Assembly: GCA_937951875.1 (NCBI GenBank)
Contig: CALGAN010000085.1
Coordinates: forward strand, 1-31,005
DNA: 31,005 nucleotides
DNA from: an uncultured Alkalilimnicola sp.
GTDB lineage: Bacteria; Pseudomonadota; Gammaproteobacteria; Nitrococcales; AK92
Direction: 5' to 3'
In this document: positions 8,699-20,500 of the stretch, piece by piece
How positions within the stretch are numbered: the first letter of the stretch is position 1
Layout: each line of letters begins with the position of its first letter
Position numbers and translations under genes: made by a program
The notes under the pieces: generated by a model
Databases searched by the model: none
What the model was told of the DNA's origin: nothing
What the model saw: only the letters and a program-made list of their open reading frames with translations

Positions 8699-10233
8699 CT
8701 AGCGGCTGAACTGACGCAGCGTGCCCTGCAGCAGGCTCACCAGTTCCACCAGTTCGTCGCTCACCCGCTTGCCGTGCGTGACGGTCTGCGCCGATTCCTG
8801 CACACCGGCGCGGATGCTCTGGAGGTTACGGCTGATTTCCTCGGCACGGCCCGCTGCTGTTCGGTCGCGCGCGCGATTTCCTCGGCCATGCCGCAGATGC
8901 GGCGGATGCCATCCTCGGTTTGCCCGAGCCCGTCATTGGCCTCGCCCGCCAGCACGGCGACCTGTCGGGCCTGCGCCTGACCGCGCGCCATCGCCATGAC
9001 GGCGTCATCGGTACCCTGCAGCAGCTGCTCGATCAGCTCGCTGATGGTCTTGGTCGAATCACCTGCCCGCCGCGCCAGCGCCCGCACCTCTTCCGCCACC
9101 ACGGCGAAGCCGCGGCCCTGCTCGCCGGCGCGCGCCGCCTCGATGGCGGCGTTGAGCGCCAGCAGGTTGGTCTGCTCGCTGATGCCGCCGATGACATCGA
9201 GCACGCTGCGAATCCGCTCGACGTGCTCTTTGAGCCGTTCCATCGCCTGCACGCCGTGCTCCACTTCGGCAGCCATGGAGGTCATGGCCTCCAGCGAACG
9301 CTCTATGACCGTCTTGCCCTGCTCGGTCTGGCGCGCAGCCTGCTCGGCGGAAGCGGCACCCTCGGCGGTATTGCGCGAGATTTCTCGCGCGGCGGCCAGC
9401 ATCCGCTCCATCGCCGCCGTGACTGTGTCGAGCTCGGCCAACTGGGCGCGCACGATGTTGCCGGTCTGCGCCGCCGACCGGTCGGTGATCTCCGCCGACA
9501 CCGCCAGGCGCTCGACGAAATCCTCCAGCCGCCCCAGCAGCGTAATCGAACGGGCAACTCCATGGCGAAGGCCAATCTCACCGCCGCCGTAGGTGATGCA
9601 GCCGACGTCGTTGTCGAAGATACTGCGGGCGCGGCGATCGGCGCGCGTCAGCGGCCGCGCCAGGCCGACGCCGGCCAGCGCGGCGCCGGCAACGGCGAGG
9701 ACGCCCGCCCCCAGGCCGACCGCGCCCGTCAGTTGGGCCGCGGCGATGCCGGCGACGACGCTGCCGGCGCCGAACAGCCCCGCGCGCAGCCCGAAGCGAT
9801 CCAACGGCGCCCACGGCAGGCGCTTGCGCTGGCGCAGGTGCCGATACAGCCGCTCGGCGCGTTCCACCTGCTCGCGTTCCGGGCGCGTCCGCACGGACTG
9901 GTAGCCAACGACGCGCCCATCTTGCCAAATCGGCGTGACGTAGGCGCTCACCCAGTAATGGTCGCCGTTCTTGCAGCGGTTCTTGACCAGCCCCAACCAG
10001 GGTTTCCCGGCTTTGAGCGTCGCCCAGAAATTGGCGAATACCGCCGAAGGCATGTCCGGGTGGCGCACGATGTTGTGTGGAGCGCCTATCAGCTCTTCAC
10101 GACTGAAGCCGGAAATTCGGCAGAAAACGTCGTTGACGTAGGTAATGACACTGGTCGGCGACGTCTCGCTGATCAGGCGCATACCCGGCTCGAGTTCCCG
10201 CTCAACGCCGGTGACAGGTAAATTGATACGCAA
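8699..10233 (-). CDS. Aer-like PAS-domain methyl-accepting chemotaxis protein (frameshifted near the 3' end)
   Basis: An energy or redox taxis receptor that would signal to CheA/CheW. From the N-terminus it has a PAS domain with SREELIGAPHNIVRHPDMP and KNRCKNGDHYWVSAYVTPI, which are hallmarks of Aer-type PAS. A hydrophobic membrane segment (about residues 155-195) follows, then the MCP helical domain with its signalling tip SEQTNLLALNAAIEAARAGE. The reading frame breaks at about 8843-8847. Upstream it reads ATEQQR; the expected continuation EEISRNLQSI and the C-terminal LLQGTLRQFSR are in the -1-corrected frame, ending at a TAG at 8701-8699. Left uncorrected, the frame ends at 8761 with an Arg-rich tail. 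A one-base deletion or a sequencing error fits. I choose the TTG at 10233 because RINLPVTGVE is the conserved N-terminus; an ATG at 10323 would add 30 unrelated residues. Confidence 0.85.
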
Positions 10234-10439
10234 AGTGGATCCCGCTGGATTTTTTATATTCAGCCGAGACGCATCGCGCGCTCGCTCGGCCGGTGCCAAA
10301 AAACTTTCTGGCACAGCTACCATGCCATTTCAAAATTTGCGGGAAAATACGGGAAAACCCTAAACGGGTAAAGAAAACAGCCGCGCGCGGCGAACACCGC
10401 GTGGCCCAGCGCCCCAAACGCCCCTCCGACGACGCTCCG

Positions 10440-10497
10440 AGCGAAAACGCACGAAGCCGCGCTCGATCCGTGGCGGGCGCCACGAACCGAGCGCGGC
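10440..10497 (-). terminator. Probable terminator of aspS
   Basis: On the minus strand, 41 bases after the aspS stop, GCCGCGCTCG (10497-10488) pairs perfectly with CGAGCGCGGC (10465-10456). The stem continues through G-U pairs to GTGGCG/CGCCAC, about 19-20 base pairs in all. Only a short TTTT follows, eight bases beyond the stem. The hairpin is strong but the U-tract is weak. Confidence 0.55.
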
Positions 10498-10538
10498 CTT
10501 ATGGCGCCGGCCAGCGCGGACGCGCCAGCCAAACGCTA

Positions 10539-12320
<1,782 letters not shown>

Positions 12321-12385
12321 GGGCACTCCACGGAGATCTGTCTGATGAGAGAGAGGAAACCAGGCGGGCAATGGTAAGTGGCTCA

Positions 12386-12412
12386 CCGGAGCCGCGCAAG
12401 GCGAGGCTCCGG
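12386..12412 (-). repeat. Hairpin between fmdB and aspS
   Basis: CCGGAGCC (12386-12393) and GGCTCCGG (12405-12412) form an 8-base-pair stem with an 11-base loop in the fmdB-aspS spacer. No T-run follows on the minus strand, so it is not a standard terminator. It may stabilise or process the joint transcript. Confidence 0.4.
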
Positions 12413-12432
12413 TCGATGCGAAAAATTGCGCC

Positions 12433-12681
12433 TCAGTCGTCGGTACCGGTGCTCGCCGAAGACGAACTGCTGGAGTCGCCCGCCAGATTCTTCTTCTTGC
12501 CGCTCTTGAAGTCGGTTTCGTACCAGCCGCCGCCCTTGAGCCGGAAACCGGCCGCGGAAATGAGCTTCTTCAGCCCCGGCTTGCCGCACTTGGGGCAATC
12601 GGTGAGTTCCGGGTCGCTCATGCTCTGGATGACCTCGAGCTCGTGCGTGCACTCGCTGCAGCGGTACTCGTAGATCGGCAT
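12433..12681 (-). CDS. FmdB-family zinc-ribbon protein
   Basis: A small 82-residue protein starting MPIYEYRC, the exact opening of the FmdB/CxxC_CXXC_SSSS family. Cys8, Cys11, Cys29 and Cys32 form a single zinc ribbon, followed by the conserved LKKLISAAGFRLKGGGWYETDFKSG. The tail is Ser-rich (SSSSSSASTGTDD), as is usual in the family. The function is not established; the FmdB name comes from a regulator of an amide-degradation gene. The ATG at 12681 is preceded by GAGGAAT. The gene lies directly before aspS in the same direction, a common gammaproteobacterial arrangement. A CIRCE operator lies 71 bases upstream, so heat-shock control through HrcA is likely. Confidence 0.9.
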   Translation of the reverse strand: MPIYEYRCSECTHELEVIQSMSDPELTDCPKCGKPGLKKLISAAGFRLKGGGWYETDFKSGKKKNLAGDSSSSSSASTGTDD

Positions 12682-12752
12682 GGGGAATTCCTCGTCAAAA
12701 ACGTAAAGTTAGAGGGGATTGCAAGCCCGTCGGGAGCGACGGGGCGATTCGG

Positions 12753-12779
12753 TTAGCACTTAGTACACTAGAGTGCTAA
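12753..12779. promoter_or_regulatory. CIRCE element (HrcA operator) upstream of fmdB-aspS
   Basis: Arms TTAGCACTT (12753-12761) and GAGTGCTAA (12771-12779) are separated by exactly nine bases. This matches the CIRCE consensus TTAGCACTC-N9-GAGTGCTAA with one mismatch. CIRCE is bound by the heat-shock repressor HrcA. It overlaps a predicted minus-strand promoter leading to fmdB; the SDR gene on the plus strand starts 120 bases away and is the less likely target. Confidence 0.88.
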
Positions 12780-12788
12780 TCCGATCAA
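12760..12788 (-). promoter_or_regulatory. Predicted fmdB-aspS promoter overlapping CIRCE
   Basis: On the minus strand TTGATC (12788-12783) and TACTAA (12765-12760) are 17 bases apart. The -10 box lies inside the CIRCE element, as expected for an HrcA-repressed promoter. The boxes are only moderate matches to the sigma-70 consensus. Confidence 0.4.
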
Positions 12789-12899
12789 GCCCGCGACACG
12801 GCGACGTCCGAACCCCGCCACGACGGATCGGTTGCGTATAGTGCTCGATGCCGTCTCCCGCAGCTACCGACCATCCCACATCTTTCGAACGAACGACCT

Positions 12900-13754
12900 A
12901 TGACCCGCTGCATTCTGATCACCGGCTGCTCCAGCGGCATCGGCCACCACTGCGCGCACGGCCTGCGCCAGCGCGGCTGGCGGGTGTTCGCCACCGCCCG
13001 CAAGGCCGAGGACGTGGCCCGGCTGGAGAGCGAGGGTCTGGAAGCGCTGCGCCTGGACGTGGACAGCTCCGACAGCATCGCCGAGGCGGTCGAGACGGTA
13101 CTGGCGCGCAGCGGCGGCCGGTTGGACGCGCTGTTCAACAACGCCGGCTACGGCCAGCCGGGCGCGGTGGAGGACTTGAGCCGCGAGCTGCTGCGCCGGC
13201 AGTTCGAGACCAACCTGTTCGGGCTGGCGGAACTGACCAACCGCATCATTCCGGTCATGCGCCGCCAGGGCCACGGCCGCATCCTTCAATGCAGCTCGGT
13301 GTTGGGCCTCAGCGCCCTGCCCTATCGCGGCGCCTACGTCGCCAGCAAGTACGCGCTGGAGGGCATCACCGATGTCTTGCGCATGGAGCTGCGCGGCAGC
13401 GGCATCTTCGTCAGCCTGATCGAGCCGGGTCCGATCGCCAGCCGCTTCCGCGACAACTCCTACCGGGCGTTCAAGCGCCACATCGATCCCCGCGGCAGCG
13501 CCCACGAACGGGCGTACCTGGCGCTGGAGCGGCGCCTGCGCGGCGAACAGGGCGGCTCGCGCTTCAAGCGCGGACCGGAGGCCGTGCTCAAGCGGGTGGT
13601 TCACGCGTTGGAAAGCCCGCGCCCGAAGATCCGCTACCCGGTGACACTACCCACCTATTTCTTCGGCGCCATGCGCCGGCTGCTGCCGGACCGGGCGCTG
13701 GACTGGGTGTTGCTGACCAGCACGGCGGCGGAGCGGAAGCTGCCCGAGGAATGA
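12900..13754 (+). CDS. Short-chain dehydrogenase/reductase (SDR) family oxidoreductase
   Basis: A 284-residue classical SDR with a Rossmann fold, using NAD(P). The cofactor loop is TGCSSGIG (8-15), the NNAG motif is at 80-83, and the catalytic residues are Ser133, Tyr146 and Lys150 (YVASK). After the core comes a longer C-terminal part with YPVTLPTYFFGAMRRLLPD, which resembles the group annotated as YbbO-like or retinol/steroid dehydrogenase-like SDRs and may touch the membrane. The substrate cannot be told from sequence. The ATG at 12900 has no clear ribosome binding site. The gene is alone on the plus strand between fmdB and clpB, divergent from fmdB and convergent with clpB. Confidence 0.9.
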   Translation: MTRCILITGCSSGIGHHCAHGLRQRGWRVFATARKAEDVARLESEGLEALRLDVDSSDSIAEAVETVLARSGGRLDALFNNAGYGQPGAVEDLSRELLRRQFETNLFGLAELTNRIIPVMRRQGHGRILQCSSVLGLSALPYRGAYVASKYALEGITDVLRMELRGSGIFVSLIEPGPIASRFRDNSYRAFKRHIDPRGSAHERAYLALERRLRGEQGGSRFKRGPEAVLKRVVHALESPRPKIRYPVTLPTYFFGAMRRLLPDRALDWVLLTSTAAERKLPEE

Positions 13755-13994
13755 TGAGAGCGCTGGGAAACCGCGAACGGCCCGTTGAGGCCAGCGTGTG
13801 CACACATTGGCCGAGCGCGTTTTCCAGCCCGGCAATCGAAACTTGGCAGGACGGCGGTTTAGTACGCCCCCTTGCGGGTGAGAGCGCAGCGGCGGGCCGT
13901 CAGGGAGAGGAGGCAAACCAACCGCGAAGCACAACCGATTGCTCACCACGGCCGGCTCCGCAAGGCACACTGCAATAGCTCGTGCTCGCGAGGA

Positions 13995-14023
13995 CTGGAT
14001 GCCCGCTTCCGCGGGCATGACGG
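13995..14023 (+). repeat. REP-like repeat, left copy of an inverted pair
   Basis: A 29-base unit with an internal hairpin ATGCCCGC-TTCC-GCGGGCAT (13999-14018). Its exact reverse complement is at 14116-14144. Such palindromic units in inverted pairs resemble REPINs, which are moved by a RAYT transposase encoded elsewhere. Confidence 0.7.
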
Positions 14024-14115
14024 TTGATTTGGCGCGCTTCGCAGTTTGTTGCTCCCCCCTATCCCTCTCACGAGAGGGAGCAATCGTAGGCACACATCCT
14101 TGACGGGGCTCTGAG

Positions 14116-14144
14116 CCGTCATGCCCGCGGAAGCGGGCATCCAG
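14116..14144 (-). repeat. REP-like repeat, right copy of an inverted pair
   Basis: The exact reverse complement, over all 29 bases, of the unit at 13995-14023; 92 bases separate the two copies. It contains the same GCCCGC/GCGGGC hairpin. Confidence 0.7.
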
Positions 14145-14173
14145 AGCACGGTAACGGCTCGGCCGTCAGGACA

Positions 14174-14205
14174 GAAAAAAAGCGGCGCGCTCGCCGCGCG
14201 CCGCT
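14174..14205 (-). terminator. Rho-independent terminator of clpB
   Basis: On the minus strand AGCGGCGCGC (14205-14196) and GCGCGCCGCT (14190-14181) form a perfect 10-base-pair stem with loop GGCGA, followed by a run of T residues (14181-14175). It lies about 68 bases past the clpB stop. Confidence 0.92.
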
Positions 14206-14272
14206 TCCTTCTCCCAGCCGACGCCGCGCCTCCGGCGGCTCGTCACCGGCGCGGGCCGGTGGCGTGAGGCCC

Positions 14273-16867
<2,595 letters not shown>

Positions 16868-16900
16868 TGATTTCGAATCCTCTTGGTACGGGGTCACGGA

Positions 16901-16927
16901 TTAGCACTCGACCCCTTTGACTGCTAA
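16901..16927. promoter_or_regulatory. CIRCE element (HrcA operator) upstream of clpB
   Basis: Arms TTAGCACTC (16901-16909) and GACTGCTAA (16919-16927) are separated by exactly nine bases; only one position differs from the CIRCE consensus. It lies 33 bases before the clpB start, in the expected operator or 5' leader position. Confidence 0.9.
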
Positions 16928-16940
16928 CTAGTACCAGAGA

Positions 16941-16954
16941 CCACAAATTTGTGG
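16941..16954. repeat. Perfect palindrome upstream of clpB
   Basis: CCACAAATTTGTGG is a perfect 14-base palindrome with an AT-rich centre, 13 bases beyond the CIRCE element. It lies where a -35 region or an activator or repressor site would be expected. No known regulator is assigned. Confidence 0.5.
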
Positions 16955-17221
16955 AATTGATCCCGGTCAACCGTCGCCGAACGCCAAAAATCCGCTGCGC
17001 GGCGTGAGCGGTGGGAAGTGGGGCCTGCGGGGGCGGGACGGCAAGGCTCGGCACGAGCCTCCAAGGCGGTTGCGGCGCGCTGCCGTACGCCGACATGCCA
17101 GCGCCCTATCCCGCCCCAGTTCCGGGCTAGTGCGTGCGCAACGTCGCCCGAGCGTGACCGGTTAGCGGCGGATGCCGAGCCGATGTGCCGCAGCCAGAGC
17201 TAAGCAGGACGATCGCCCCAT

Positions 17222-17255
17222 ACATTCCCTCCCCCACAAAGGGGGGAGGGAATGT
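17222..17255. repeat. Long perfect hairpin (dispersed-repeat type)
   Basis: ACATTCCCTCCCCC (17222-17235) and GGGGGAGGGAATGT (17242-17255) pair over 14 bases around the loop ACAAAG. It lies between genes, and the CCCTCCCCC/GGGGGAGGG composition is common in dispersed intergenic repeats. It could act as a bidirectional transcription barrier. Confidence 0.6.
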
Positions 17256-17456
17256 TCTAAGCCGGCGCTGTGCCAAGTAGGCCGCGCCGTGCCACTACCA
17301 AGCGACGCCACGTGGCAGCTTGGTAGCCGCTCGCGCCCCTTAGCGACCCACTTCCCGGCTCTGAGGAGAGCGAAGCGAGTGGGGGGCGAAGCCTGCTGGA
17401 CACGGACATTCTTGGCCCGAGGCACCAGCCCTGGCGCGGGGAAAGCGGCCAGCGCC

Positions 17457-18197
17457 CTAGAACGCCCGCCAGATCAGGCTGGCCATGCGGCCGGTGCGGC
17501 CGTCGCGGCGGTAGGAGAAGAAGCGCTCGCGATCGTGGAAAGTGCAGAAGCCGCCGCCGTATACCCGTTCCAGGCCCAGCGTCCGCAGGCGGCGGCGCGC
17601 CAGGGCGTAGAGGTCGGCCAGCCAGCGTCCTTGCGGCGACGGCCGGAAGCAGTCGCCGCAGGCGGCGTCTTGCGCCAGAAACCGCGCCCGCACCTCGTCG
17701 CCCACCTCGAACGCGTCCGGCCCGATGGCCGGCCCCAGCCAGGCCATCAGTTCCGCCGGCGGGCACCCCATGGCGGCGACCGTGGCCTCCAGCACGCCGT
17801 CGGCCAAGCCGCGCCAACCGGCGTGGGCGGCGGCCACCGCTTCACCGGCGCGGTCGCAGAACAGCACCGGCAGACAGTCGGCGGTCAGCACCGCGCAGAC
17901 CACGCCCGGTCGATCGGTCCAGCTGGCGTCGGCTTCCGCCGGTGCCCGTTCGGCGCGCACCACGGTGACGCCATGCACCTGCCACAGCCAAGCCGGCTCG
18001 GCCGGCAGTGCCAGGGCATGGCGTAGCAGGCGGCGGTTCTCGGCCACCGCTTCAGGCGAGTCGTCGGTATTGGTACCCAGGTTGAGGCTGTCGTAGGGCG
18101 GCAGGCTGACACCGCCGGCGCGGGTGGTGACGGCGGCGCGCACGCCGGCCGGCGCCGGCCAGTCCGGCACGATCGGCGCCAGAAGCGGCTCAGACAT
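17457..18197 (-). CDS. pgeF: Peptidoglycan editing factor PgeF (YfiH, laccase-fold)
   Basis: A 246-residue protein of the DUF152/YfiH family. These proteins guard peptidoglycan composition by hydrolysing wrongly built UDP-MurNAc-L-Ser, and related proteins have been called polyphenol oxidases. The metal-site residues are all present: His75 in WQVHG, Cys108 in ADCLPV and His125 in AHAGWRG. LGPAIGPDAFEVGDEV and the C-terminal YRRDGRTGRMASLIW are typical. I start at the ATG at 18197, which overlaps the last bases of rluD (GATGTCTGA) and implies translational coupling; GTG codons at 18203 and 18206 are alternatives. The clpB-pgeF-rluD-bamD cluster matches Pseudomonas. Confidence 0.93.
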   Translation of the reverse strand: MSEPLLAPIVPDWPAPAGVRAAVTTRAGGVSLPPYDSLNLGTNTDDSPEAVAENRRLLRHALALPAEPAWLWQVHGVTVVRAERAPAEADASWTDRPGVVCAVLTADCLPVLFCDRAGEAVAAAHAGWRGLADGVLEATVAAMGCPPAELMAWLGPAIGPDAFEVGDEVRARFLAQDAACGDCFRPSPQGRWLADLYALARRRLRTLGLERVYGGGFCTFHDRERFFSYRRDGRTGRMASLIWRAF

Positions 18198-19161
18198 CGT
18201 CACCACCGTCCGCCGGGCACTCGCACCGCATCACCGCCAGCAATTCCGCCATATCGGCCGGCGGCGGCACTTCCCAGCGCATGTCTTCGCCCGACGACGG
18301 GTGCGACAAGCCCAGCGCGGTCGCGTGCAAGGCTTGGCGGCGGAATCCTTGCAGGGCCTGGCGCACGCGCTCGGTGGCCCCTTTCGGCAGCAGCAGCCGG
18401 CCACCGTACAGAGGGTCGCCCACCAGCGGATGGCCGATGTGGGTCAGGTGCACGCGAATCTGATGGGTGCGGCCGGTTTCCAGGCTGACGCGCAATAGCG
18501 TATGGGCGCGGAAGCGCTCGGCCACGCGGTAATGGGTCACCGCCGGACGGCCGCCGTCGACCACCGCCATGCGGAGACGGTCGCGCGGGTGGCGGGCGAT
18601 GGGGGCATCGACCGTGCCGCCGGCGGTGAACGTACCGTTCACCAGCGCCAGGTATTCGCGTCGCACCGTTCTGACCTGCAGTTGCTCGACCAGCGCCTTG
18701 TGGGCGCTCAAGGTCTTGGCTACCACCATGAGGCCGCTGGTGTCCTTGTCCAACCGATGGACGATGCCCGAGCGCGGCACGCCGGCCAGCGCCGGCGCGT
18801 GGTGCAGCAGGGCGTTCTGCAGCGTGCCCTCCGGATTGCCGGCACCGGGATGCACCACCAAGCCCGCCGGCTTGTTGAGCACCAGCAGCGCGTCGTCTTC
18901 GTACACGATCTCCAGGCCGATGGCCTGGGGCTGCACCTCGCCGGCCTGCTCCACCACGACGTCGAGGCGGATGGTCTCGCCGCCGAACACCTTGTCCTTG
19001 GCGCGCAGCGGCTTGTCGTCCACCCGCACGTCGCCCTGCTTGATCCATTGCTGCAAACGGCTGCGGGAGAATTCCGGAAAAAGCTGCGCCAGCACCTGAT
19101 CGAGCCGACTACCGGCGGCCTCGGGCGGAACGGTGACGGTGCGCTGAATCGACTCGGCCAT
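18190..19161 (-). CDS. rluD: 23S rRNA pseudouridine(1911/1915/1917) synthase RluD
   Basis: Makes three pseudouridines in helix 69 of 23S rRNA, needed for normal ribosome assembly and termination. The 323 residues start with an S4 RNA-binding domain (GSRLDQVLAQLFPEFSRSRL). The catalytic domain follows, with HRLDKDTSGL and the catalytic Asp138 (E. coli Asp139), then GRTHQIRVHLTHIGHPLVGD. The ATG at 19161 gives the usual N-terminus. It overlaps pgeF downstream by eight bases and is divergent from bamD across a 69-base gap, the classical rluD/bamD arrangement. Confidence 0.96.
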   Translation of the reverse strand: MAESIQRTVTVPPEAAGSRLDQVLAQLFPEFSRSRLQQWIKQGDVRVDDKPLRAKDKVFGGETIRLDVVVEQAGEVQPQAIGLEIVYEDDALLVLNKPAGLVVHPGAGNPEGTLQNALLHHAPALAGVPRSGIVHRLDKDTSGLMVVAKTLSAHKALVEQLQVRTVRREYLALVNGTFTAGGTVDAPIARHPRDRLRMAVVDGGRPAVTHYRVAERFRAHTLLRVSLETGRTHQIRVHLTHIGHPLVGDPLYGGRLLLPKGATERVRQALQGFRRQALHATALGLSHPSSGEDMRWEVPPPADMAELLAVMRCECPADGGDDV

Positions 19162-19230
19162 GTATGCTGCGGTGCCCTGCGGTAAGGTAAAGCTTTACAA
19201 TGCGGCGCTTACTATAGCCGGAAGGTCGAG

Positions 19231-20004
19231 ATGAAGCTTGTCCACGCCATAGCCGTTGCCTCCCTGCTGCTGGCGCTCGCCGGCTGCGCGTCGACGCCCG
19301 ACGACACTGGCATCGTCGATCCGGACAAAACCGCCGCCGAGTTCTATCGGGAAGCCAAACGGGCTCTGGACAACGGCAACTACCAGACCGCCATCGAGCG
19401 GCTGGAAACCCTGCAGGCGCGCTATCCCTTCGGCGCCGAGGCCAAGCAGGCCGAGCTGGACATCATCTACGCCTATTACGGCGCCGAGGAATGGGACTCC
19501 GCGGTTTCCGCCGCCGACCGCTTCATCCGCCTCAACCCGACCCATGAGCGGGTGGACTATGCGCTGTACATGCGCGCCAGCGCCGGCATGAACCGCGGCA
19601 CCGACCTGCTCGGCCGAGTGTTCAAGACCGATCGCGCCCTGCGCGACCCGCAGCCGCTGCGCCAGGCTTTCGCCGACTTCAAGCGGCTGGTTACCGACTA
19701 CCCGGCCAGCCCCTACGCCGAGGACGCCCGCTACCGCATGCTGGTGCTGCGCAACCAGCTGGCCAAGCACGAACTGGCGGTGGCGGAGTACTACCTCAGC
19801 CGCTCGGCCTACGTCGCCGCCGCCAACCGCGCCAAGAGCGTGGTCGAGAACTACCAGGAAACGCCGGCGGTCATGAGAGCGCTGGAAATCCTGGCCGAGG
19901 CGTACGGCAAGTTGAACCTGCCCGATCTCCAGCAGGACATCGTGCGGGTGATCGCTCTCAATTACCCCGACCACCCGCTGGCCAAGAAAGCCGCGGCGCA
20001 GTAG
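19231..20004 (+). CDS. bamD: Outer membrane protein assembly factor BamD (ComL)
   Basis: An essential lipoprotein of the BAM complex that inserts beta-barrel proteins in the outer membrane. The 257-residue precursor has a lipoprotein signal peptide with lipobox LAGC and acylated Cys19. It is followed by about five TPR-like repeats starting AAEFYREAKRALDNGNYQTAIERLE (read as separate helices), with the YPFGAEAKQAELDIIYAYY segment typical of BamD. AAGG lies just upstream of the ATG at 19231. The gene is divergent from rluD, and the short shared gap contains TACTAT (19210) as a possible -10 box without a good -35. It is convergent with glnB, 34 bases away. Confidence 0.97.
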   Translation: MKLVHAIAVASLLLALAGCASTPDDTGIVDPDKTAAEFYREAKRALDNGNYQTAIERLETLQARYPFGAEAKQAELDIIYAYYGAEEWDSAVSAADRFIRLNPTHERVDYALYMRASAGMNRGTDLLGRVFKTDRALRDPQPLRQAFADFKRLVTDYPASPYAEDARYRMLVLRNQLAKHELAVAEYYLSRSAYVAAANRAKSVVENYQETPAVMRALEILAEAYGKLNLPDLQQDIVRVIALNYPDHPLAKKAAAQ

Positions 20005-20038
20005 CCGGCATTCCTGGCGCCGATGCGCCGCCAGCCGG

Positions 20039-20377
20039 TCAGATCGCGTCCTGGTCGAGCTCGCCGGTGCGGATGCGGATGACCTTCTCGACCGGGGTGA
20101 CGAAGATCTTGCCGTCGCCGATCTTGCCGGTGCGGGCGGCACTGATGATGGCCTCCACGCAGCGGTCGACGATGTCGTCGGTCACCACCACTTCGAGTTT
20201 CATCTTCGGCAGGAAATCCACCACGTACTCGGCGCCGCGGTACAGCTCGGTGTGCCCCTTCTGCCGGCCGAAGCCTTTGACCTCGGTGACGGTCATGCCG
20301 GTGATGCCGATCTCCGACAACGCCTCGCGCACGTCGTCGAGCTTGAACGGTTTGATGATGGCTTCGACCTTCTTCAT
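20039..20377 (-). CDS. glnB: Nitrogen regulatory protein P-II (GlnB)
   Basis: A trimeric signal protein that reads 2-oxoglutarate and ATP/ADP and controls glutamine synthetase adenylylation and NtrB. The 112-residue length is standard. The T-loop YRGAEYVVDF carries Tyr51, the uridylylation site. The B- and C-loop signatures are RTGKIGDGKIFV and a C-terminal VIRIRTGELDQDAI. I start at the ATG at 20377 (MKKVEAIIKPFKLDDVREAL), preceded by GAGGA at seven bases. No amtB is nearby, which favours GlnB over GlnK, but the two cannot be told apart with certainty. The gene is convergent with bamD. Confidence 0.93.
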   Translation of the reverse strand: MKKVEAIIKPFKLDDVREALSEIGITGMTVTEVKGFGRQKGHTELYRGAEYVVDFLPKMKLEVVVTDDIVDRCVEAIISAARTGKIGDGKIFVTPVEKVIRIRTGELDQDAI

Positions 20378-20446
20378 CTCGTGATCCTCATCAATACGCG
20401 CCGCGCCGAGCCAGCGCAGCATGATTCCGCGCCCATGCCTCGACGC

Positions 20447-20471
20447 CCATGGCGCGGAGGGAGCGCCATGG
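20447..20471 (-). repeat. Hairpin upstream of glnB
   Basis: CCATGGCGC (20447-20455) and GCGCCATGG (20463-20471) pair over nine bases around a seven-base loop, 70 bases upstream of glnB. It may be a leader hairpin or an operator; no function is known. Confidence 0.4.
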
Positions 20472-20500
20472 ATACCCTTTTTCCGCTAAGCGGTAAACAA

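Larger units (their letters stand above)
13755..14165. other. Non-coding repeat block between the SDR gene and clpB
   Basis: No convincing gene. The block holds the inverted pair at 13995-14023 and 14116-14144, and between them a small hairpin, TCCCTCT-CACG-AGAGGGA (14062-14079). It also holds runs such as GCCCCCTTGCGGG and GGGAGAGGAGGC of the kind found in dispersed intergenic repeats. I see no transposase. Confidence 0.6.
16868..17456. other. Intergenic region between clpB and pgeF
   Basis: About 590 bases with no convincing gene. From left to right it holds the clpB leader, a CIRCE element, a perfect 14-base palindrome, GC-rich sequence without features I recognise, and a long hairpin at 17222-17255. 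No strong terminator is seen just after pgeF, although CTGGC/GCCAG near 17430-17455 can pair weakly. Confidence 0.5.

Noticed and set aside
10284..10300. Sigma-54-like sequence upstream of the chemoreceptor gene on the minus strand (TTGGCACC...GAGC)
   Set aside because: The -24 part and the GG-GC spacing fit, but the -12 element lacks the TT before GC and no enhancer-like repeats were seen; too weak to annotate.
12753..12779. CIRCE as operator of the SDR gene at 12900
   Set aside because: The site is 120 bases from the SDR start with no good plus-strand promoter between, whereas a minus-strand promoter towards fmdB overlaps it. Not fully excluded.
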